From contig CM041465.1 in the NCBI GenBank assembly GCA_023213395.1, positions 111,421,741-111,485,740 of the forward strand: a stretch of 64,000 nt of DNA. Direction: 5' to 3'. This DNA comes from Cycas panzhihuaensis. Lineage: Eukaryota > Cycadophyta. This document shows positions 58,129 to 64,000 of the stretch, one piece after another. Under the pieces are notes generated by a model. The model saw only the letters and a program-made list of their open reading frames with translations. It ran no database searches and had not been told where the DNA came from. The translations under genes and the position numbers were made by a program. Position 1 is the first letter of the stretch; each line of letters opens with the position of its first letter.

Positions 58129-59658
58129 AAGGTTGAGAGAGGTGTTTTTGTTCGGTATTAGAGCAGTGATTTGGGAGGTGCCATAACATTGAAATTTCTA
58201 AAAAATAATAGCGAAATTGAGACGAAATAGCTCGTTATGTAAAATTTGAGTGGTCACACTATAGATTTTGGGGTGAAAGTGTGAAAATTACAGCAAAATT
58301 AAATTTGGCCTGCATTTTTTTCGTCACCGTATTTTTGGGACAGATCTACAACCTCAACTTCAAAGAGCCATAACTTTGGCTACAGGTATCCAAATGACCT
58401 CAATTATTTTTTTAATTCTGTGCATTTTTTAATTATCTTTCTAATGGAAGTGGTTTAAGGTTCATCAAAGTTTAGAATAAAAAGTTATTATCAGTTTATC
58501 AGAAGGTACTATTACAACCCCTAAAAACCCTAATTATGAAATTCTTAAAAGGAACATAACTTTTGATCTAGATATCATAATTCAATTTCATCTAAACCAT
58601 TGGAATTATATTTTAGAGTCCATTATTTCCATCCATATTTTATATATTTTTAAGCTATACTTCTATTTAGAAATAAGTTTTTGAGAATTTAAGGGTTTCA
58701 TATTGATATGGTGACATGAATAAGGCAATGGTAATGAGGTGATATAAGTGTTTTGTACTCTTAATTGGTGACAAAGTAGTGAAATTTAGAATTGACATAG
58801 TGCTATCTTGCATGTGATTTACATAAGTTGAGTGATGTTGCAATATGAGGTGTTGCGTATGTTGTGCATGGGAGAGTATTGTTGCAATGTGAGATGATAT
58901 TAAGTTATGTTGATGTGAATGTATTTGGCACTCTATTGGTGATTTAAAATGCATTATGGTGATTGTTTAATGGAAAATTAAGTGTCTTCTTACATGTGTT
59001 CATATGAGAGAGCTATTGTGATGATGACATAGTATGGTGATGAAGCGACAGTGCATGTCTTTGTATGAATGAGTTGGGTGGCATATGGTGATTTAGTGCT
59101 CCTTGGAATATGATTTATATGAAGGGACTTTATGGGCATGATAAGACTAATTTGAAGGCAAGAAAGATAGTGATATGATGCAATGAGATGCTTGTTGCAT
59201 GTGAGGTTAACATGACAAGATTGGGCAATTATTGGGCATGTTTTGAGGATGAGATTAGGGATGTTTTATGATGTGTTCTAGTTGATTGAATGGGCAAAGA
59301 AGGATGAGTTTCTTGTTGAAGATACCTGAGTTGCAAGGAAGCAAAATTATTAAATAGTGTAATGGCATGAGTTGTATGTTTTGGACAATCAAGTGAAGTG
59401 TGTGCCTTGGTAATGACATATGACATGTATGATCATTATGAGATTTATGAGGCATTAATTTGGTGAAGTGAGTGTTTGGATTCTATATGACTGGTTGGTG
59501 ATATGTAAAAGGCAATGATGTGAGGATAAAGTCAATGATGTGAAAGATATGAGATATGAGAGAATTTGGTGAGTATGATTAATAAGCAAGTTACCAATGT
59601 TAGGTGAGTTTATTGATTGAAAAAGAGATGTGGCATATGAACATAGGCATTTACAATC
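58129..59658 (+). other. Copia-4 leader
   Basis: 1.5 kb without a supported + strand ORF; the - strand ORFs (58667-59455) are low-complexity shadows. Two copies of a CATAACTTT(TGATC) motif at 58366-58378 and 58554-58570. From 58680 on, the sequence is rich in GTGATG/GGTGATAT words. Confidence 0.55.
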
Positions 59659-60732
59659 ATGGAGGATAATGATGTGGTTATGTATGCTCCTGAAACAAAT
59701 GAATATTACTTAAGGGATTCATTTCTTCCAGTACCTAAGTGCAATGGTGAAGACTACTTCTTTTGGATAATCAAAATGAGATGTTTATTCATAGCTAGAG
59801 GTTTGTGGAAGATTGTTATTGATGAATATGATATCCCTAATGATGAAGAAGAAAAGGAAATGCTTGAGAATAAAGATAGAAAAGCATCCATTATGATTTG
59901 TGATGCATTCAATGAGGTTGATCTTCCTTCTAGATTCCATTTTATCATTCCTATGATTCTACATGCAAGTAATGCTAAAGAAGCTTAGGATTTTCTAAAG
60001 GAAGTATTTGAACAAACCCCTGAAGAGACACAATGAATGATTCAAAAAGTAATTAAGGCTAGTTATGGTATAGGTACAACAAATGAAGAAAGTATCATCA
60101 ACACTGATGAAACATATCAAGATGAAGAATGCCTAAGTACTGACGAAACTTCTACTGTTGAATTCGTTGATGAGATTATAGATGAAGACATTAAAAGTGA
60201 TGAATTGATTTTAAGAGAGATTGAATATGAATCTGATGGTTATATAAAGGATGAGTCTTATATTGATGATATTCCTACTTTGAGTATTGATTCAAGTTTG
60301 AATGATATTTCTTCTTTAAGCATTGATTCAAGTTTAAAGAGTATGCTAGGTAATCAAGATTCTATTTTAAAGATTGAAGAATTCACAGTTATACATGATG
60401 ATCAAGAGTTTATATAGGATAATGATGATAGACAAGTTGTGATTAAAGATGGTTACTTACAGGATCTTCTTCAGACTAGACTAGCCTCAATAAGGAATCA
60501 GGATTTACACTTGCTAGAGTAGTTACATCAACATCATTACTACAGAATTGAAGATGGAAATCAAGATGAAGATATCGTCTTACAAAGGCATCAATATAGA
60601 ATTGAAGATAAAAATCAAGATGGAGACATCATTCTATAGCAAAGACATCACTACAAGATTGAAGACAAGGATCAGGTTGAAGACATCATTCTCAAGACAT
60701 TTCCAAGGACAAAGCGTTGTAAATACAAATGA
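59659..60732 (+). pseudogene. Copia-4 gag-like protein with acidic domain and peptide repeats
   Basis: One frame of 358 codons from the ATG at 59659 to TGA at 60730-60732, broken by stops at 59986, 60034, 60415, 60514 and 60637. The N-terminus (VPKCNGEDYFFWIIKMRCLF, ARGLWKIVIDEYDIP, AFNEVDLP, NAKEA) is the DUF4219/UBN2 type of copia gag. About 125 very acidic residues follow (60037-60415), then three copies of an 18-19 residue repeat (H-x-Y-[RK]-I-E-D-x-[ND]-Q-x-x-D-I-[VI]-L) at 60532-60699. No zinc knuckle. The repeats and acidic part are not a known gag domain. Confidence 0.75.
60532..60699 (+). repeat. Three tandem 57/57/54-bp in-frame repeats
   Basis: Units at 60532-60588, 60589-60645 and 60646-60699, each starting CATCA and containing ATTGAAGA, ATCA and GA.ATC. 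All keep the same frame within the copia-4 gag-like protein. Confidence 0.85.
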
Positions 60733-60755
60733 CCCAAATGTACATTAAGGGGGAG

Positions 60756-60975
60756 TGTTAGAATATTAATGTACATTTGATTTATCCCATATGCAAGTGG
60801 GTCCTACTCTTCCAATATGACTTGTATTATAAATACACAAATTTGTGTATCATATGTAATGTTGTTGTAAGGATATTTTCTTAATACAATAGAGGTACCT
60901 TAAGGGTACTGTTCGATCTTGTGGAGGTGTTCTATTCTATTTTCCAATATCTTATCATAGGTCTACTTTCCAACA
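60756..60975 (+). repeat. 3' LTR of copia-4
   Basis: 220 bp, TGTTAGAATATT...CCAACA, preceded by AAGGGGGAG. Confidence 0.95.
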
Positions 60976-61920
60976 ATTCCAACTCTTAATAAAAATCTTC
61001 TATCTATGGAATAGATGATGAAATAGGATTATAAAGTTGTATTTAACAATGGTGAATGCACTATTAAGGATAAAAGGAAGAATAAAGTGGTTGTTATAAA
61101 AGGAGAGATGACTAAAGATAGATATTTCAAGTTAGTTATAACTCCTTTGAATAATTATAGCTTGAAGACAATAATTAAATTAGATAGCGATATGTGGCAT
61201 ACAAGATTTAGCCACCTTAACTATGGAAGCTTAGCTCTTGTGAAGAGAATGAGTATGGCTAAAGGACTACCACAAATTGAAGCCGATAAGGATATTTATG
61301 AAGATTACCTCCTAGGGAAGCAATATAGAGATAATTTTCTTAATAGAAGTTATAGAGTAAAAGGGCCACATTATTTAATATACACAAATCTTTATAGTCT
61401 AATGGATGTCCCATCACTAGTTGGTACAAAGTATTTCCTTACCTTCATTCATAATTATAGAAGAAAAACATGGGTTTATTCCTTAAAATTTAAATTAGAT
61501 GATTTTCAATGCTTTATAGACTTCAAAACCTTTGTGGAGAACTAAAGTAGACATAAGATACTCTCCTTAAGATTAGATAATAGGGGAGAGTTTATTTCTA
61601 GTGAATTTAATGCCTATTATATATATCATGGTATTAGAAGGTAATATACCAACCCCTATACTCCACATAGTTAAGATGGCTAGGTATATACTTAAAGATA
61701 AAAAAATTGGGACACAAGTTTTGAGCAGAAGCTAACCATACTATCGTTTACCTCCTAAATAGGTGTACCATTAATTCCCTCAGGTGGACGACACCTAAAG
61801 AAAGAAACATGGACTAGTTACAAACCTAGTATTCAACACTTGAGAATTTTTAAATGCATAGCCTATGCCTATTTTCCAAAATAAAAGAGGACCAAACTTA
61901 ATGATAATAGGACTAAGTGC
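60976..61920 (+). pseudogene. Copia-5 pre-integrase and integrase core
   Basis: Resumes with PTLNKNLLSMEQMM, then a 152-codon open part (61087-61545): DMWHTRFSHLNYGSLALV (zinc-region His pair), EDYLLGKQYRDNF (a Cys now Tyr), KYFLTFIHNYRRKTWVYSLK. Next come LRLDNRGEFISSEFNAYY (second Asp kept, altered neighbours) and a worn C-terminal part to about 61920. Stops at 61543 and later. Confidence 0.88.
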
Positions 61921-62669
61921 ATATTTATTGGGTATAGTGATGTGTTGAAATCATACAAGGTGTATGACCCAAAAGAAATAAAGGTTATGGTTAGCAAAGA
62001 TGTTGTGCTCAAAGAGGATGACTACTATCACTTAGATTATGTCCAAGACAAAGGCAAGAATGTTATGATAAACTTTGAATTATCTCCTAGGTCTACATAT
62101 GTGCTACCTAGATAGGATTTAAGGTAAAATATTGGTGTATCAAGGCCAAGTAATGAGGGAACCTCCGCACAACCTCAAAGGTTTTCTAAATGGGTTCAAA
62201 GAAGTCATGACTTAGACAACATATTAGACAACAACTTTGATAGGAGATCTTCTCATTTACATTGGGTTAAATTCACCCTTATGAGTAAATTAATGGAAGT
62301 TAATAAGCCTCACACCTTTAAAGAGGATGATACTCATGATGAATGGAGACAAGCTATGGAAGATGAATAAAATTCTATAGTAAAAATTGATACATGTAAA
62401 CTTGTTGACCTTCCTCCCAATAAAATGACCATTAGAACCAAATTGGTCTTTAAGACCAAATTTAGATCTGATGGATCCATTGATAAACACAAAGTTAGAC
62501 TTATTGCCAAAGGATATACTTAAAGAAAAGGCATAGATTATAGTAAAATTTGTACTCCTATTACTCGAATATAGACTATTCATATGATGTTGAGTCTAGC
62601 TACCCAAAATAGTTGGGATGTTTATTAAATAGATGTTAAAAGTACCTTTCTTAATGGCTACATTCAAGA

Positions 62670-62726
<57 letters not shown>

Positions 62727-62733
62727 TATATAG

Positions 62734-62817
<84 letters not shown>

Positions 62818-63200
62818 TATATAGATATATATATAATAACCAAAAAATTTTGAAGTTAGAAGGGAAGAAAATAAAGTGTATAAACTTAAAAAAGCAGTGG
62901 TTTAAAACAAGCACCTAGATCATGGTATTCTAGGATAGACAAATATTTTAGAGATCAAGGATTTGAGAGAACTTAATTAAATATGAATCTATATACTAAA
63001 ATTAAAGGAGATTCTATATTGATTGTAGGACTATATATTGATGACCTAGTTTATATAGGAAATGACTCCCACCTTTCTAAAAAATTTAAGGATGACATAT
63101 GTAAAGAGTTTGAAATGACAAACTTGGAGTTGATGCATTACTTCCTAGGATTGGAATTTTGGAAAGACGATGATGGTATCTTTATCTCTTAAAGGAAACA
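61921..63200 (+). pseudogene. Copia-5 reverse transcriptase with internal AT expansion
   Basis: The integrase C-terminus and linker (IFIGYSDVLKSYKVYDPKE) lead to RT: KLVDLPPNKMTIRTK-type block at 62400, [37 protein letters not shown]. At that point an AT array of about 165 bp replaces the short GATATATATATA; coding resumes with PKNFEV and continues to GLYIDDLVYIGN (63030) with both catalytic aspartates, then LMHYFLGLEFWKDDDGIFIS. Frames change several times. Confidence 0.87.
62672..62836. repeat. (TA)n array inside copia-5 RT
   Basis: About 165 bases of TA with a few GATATA interruptions, placed within codons for EDIYI. Confidence 0.95.
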
Positions 63201-63989
63201 TACCTCAAAATTACTCCAAAAGTTCAAGATGAATGATTACAAGGCCTTATCCACACTAATAAACATTGGTATCAAACTATCTAAACTTGATAACTCTACA
63301 TCGGTGGATCCTATATTATATAGATAATTGCTTAGGAGCCTAATATATTTGACATCAACACAACTTGATATCATACATGCAATTAGTATTATATCAAGAT
63401 TTATACAAGATCCTAAATATATGCACTTGTAAGTGAATAAATATTTTCTATGGTATCTAAAAGGTATGATAGAATATGGGCTACATTACAAACCTTTACC
63501 AAATTTTAGATTGATTAGGTATACACATTTTGATTGGGAAGGTGACATTGATGATAAAAAGTCTACTTTTAGATACACCTTTAGTTTAGGTTCAACAATT
63601 TATGGAATACTAAGAAGAAAAATACCGTCTCTTTATTTGTAGTAGAAGTAGAGTATAAGGCAATAGTATTAGGTACATGCAAAATAGTTTGGCTATGTCA
63701 TCTACTACATGATCTTCAATTGAAATAGGATGGTCCTACCAAATTTTAGTATGATGATCAAAGCACTATTAAAATGATACATAATCTAGTCTTCCATGGG
63801 AGAACTAAACATACTAAGAAGTAATATCATTTCATTTAGGAACTTATCGAAGTAGGTAAAGTAGAGTTGGTATATTACAACATGAAAGATCAGACAACAT
63901 ACATCTTTATAAAGATATTTTGGAAGGTTCAGTTTAATAAATTTAGAGATAAGCTTAGAGTTATACATAATGAACATTATGGGTGATAA
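63201..63989 (+). pseudogene. Copia-5 RT end and RNase H
   Basis: LRSLIYLTSTQ-like block near 63330, FLWYLKGMIEYGLHYKP at 63440, RYTHFDWEGDIDDKKSTFRY (RNase H first Asp region) at 63510, then worn blocks to about 63960. CATTATGGGTGATAA precedes the LTR, matching the copia-A purine tract CATTATGGAGAGAA. Confidence 0.85.
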
Positions 63990-64000
63990 TGTTAGTCATA
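63990..64000 (+). repeat. Start of the copia-5 3' LTR
   Basis: TGTTAGTCATA, cut by the window end. Compare TATTAGTCATG at 51214. Confidence 0.7.

Larger units (their letters stand above)
57894..60975 (+). mobile_element. Copia-4: gag-only LTR element (TR-GAG type)
   Basis: 3082 bp. Two 220-bp LTRs (TGTTAGAATATT...CCAACA), primer site TGGTATCAGAGCACC at 58114, purine tract AAGGGGGAG at 60747-60755. The interior holds a 1.5-kb leader and one gag-like frame; there is no protease, integrase, RT or RNase H. By eye the LTRs differ at about 15 of 220 positions, nearly all transitions, so this is the youngest insertion judged from LTR pairs here. It must depend on another copia element for movement. 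Confidence 0.92.
51214..64000 (+). mobile_element. Copia-5: Ty1/copia element with long leader, split by copia-4, 3' LTR cut by window end
   Basis: 5' LTR 51214-51506, primer site, a 5-kb leader, gag from 56536, protease, then copia-4 inserted at 57894-60975, then integrase, RT, RNase H and the first 11 bases of the 3' LTR (TGTTAGTCATA from 63990). The 5' LTR starts TATTAGTCATG, matching after one base change. Same family as copia-A, and the only member here with a full pol. Confidence 0.87.

Noticed and set aside
58667-59455. - strand ORFs rich in His/Ser/Thr in the copia-4 leader
   Set aside because: Complement of GTGATG/GATATG word repeats; no domain.
60548-60748. Lys/Met-rich + strand ORF
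   Set aside because: Out-of-frame reading of the copia-4 tandem repeats; the frame with gag is the supported one.
1-64000. Host protein genes, tRNA or rRNA genes
   Set aside because: No reading frame or RNA-like segment outside the transposons showed a recognisable motif.

Overview
This 64 kb window looks like repeat-filled DNA from a large plant nuclear genome. No host protein gene, rRNA or tRNA gene could be recognised. Almost everything that can be named belongs to LTR retrotransposons: Ty3/gypsy elements of the Tat type (gypsy pol plus an additional archaeal/plant-type RNase H) and Ty1/copia elements with tRNA-iMet-type primer sites. A seed plant is the best guess; the species cannot be told.

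Layout. (1) 1-11834, + strand: Tat-1, CpG-rich, cut by the window start in late gag. It runs gag tail, protease, RT, RNase H, integrase, a strong hairpin, an antisense intron-containing gene with a plant mobile domain (PMD), a second RNase H (aRNH) on the + strand, and a 2.6-kb 3' LTR. (2) 11835-13728 and 28769-33160, - strand: copia-B, one element split by (3) 13729-28768, + strand: Tat-2, complete, with ~3.1-kb LTRs and a GGATG target duplication. Tat-2 keeps gag, protease, hairpin, antisense PMD gene and aRNH but has no RT, RNase H or integrase. Tat-1 is inserted into copia-B too. (4) 34555-43812, - strand: copia-A, which codes only for gag, split by (5) 37676-42836, + strand: copia-3, a complete but decayed copia element with target duplication GCTAG. 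(6) 43813-51213: AT-rich DNA without recognisable genes. (7) 51214 to beyond 64000, + strand: copia-5, of the same family as copia-A but with a full gag-pol, split by (8) 57894-60975, + strand: copia-4, a 3.1-kb gag-only element.

How the parts work together. Copia-5 and copia-A look like an autonomous/non-autonomous pair, because LTR, long leader and gag correspond. Tat-1 and Tat-2 look like a second pair: Tat-2 could only have moved with RT and integrase from a Tat-1-like partner, yet it kept the accessory antisense PMD gene and the aRNH. In both Tat copies the antisense gene has its own TATA box, an 8-codon first exon ending at a GTGAGT donor, and a matching acceptor. This accessory module is the most interesting item in the window.

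All coding regions except the aRNH of Tat-1 carry stops or frameshifts, so the window is a fossil bed. Coordinates of LTRs and target duplications were read directly from the sequence; domain names rest on motif recognition, not on a database search.
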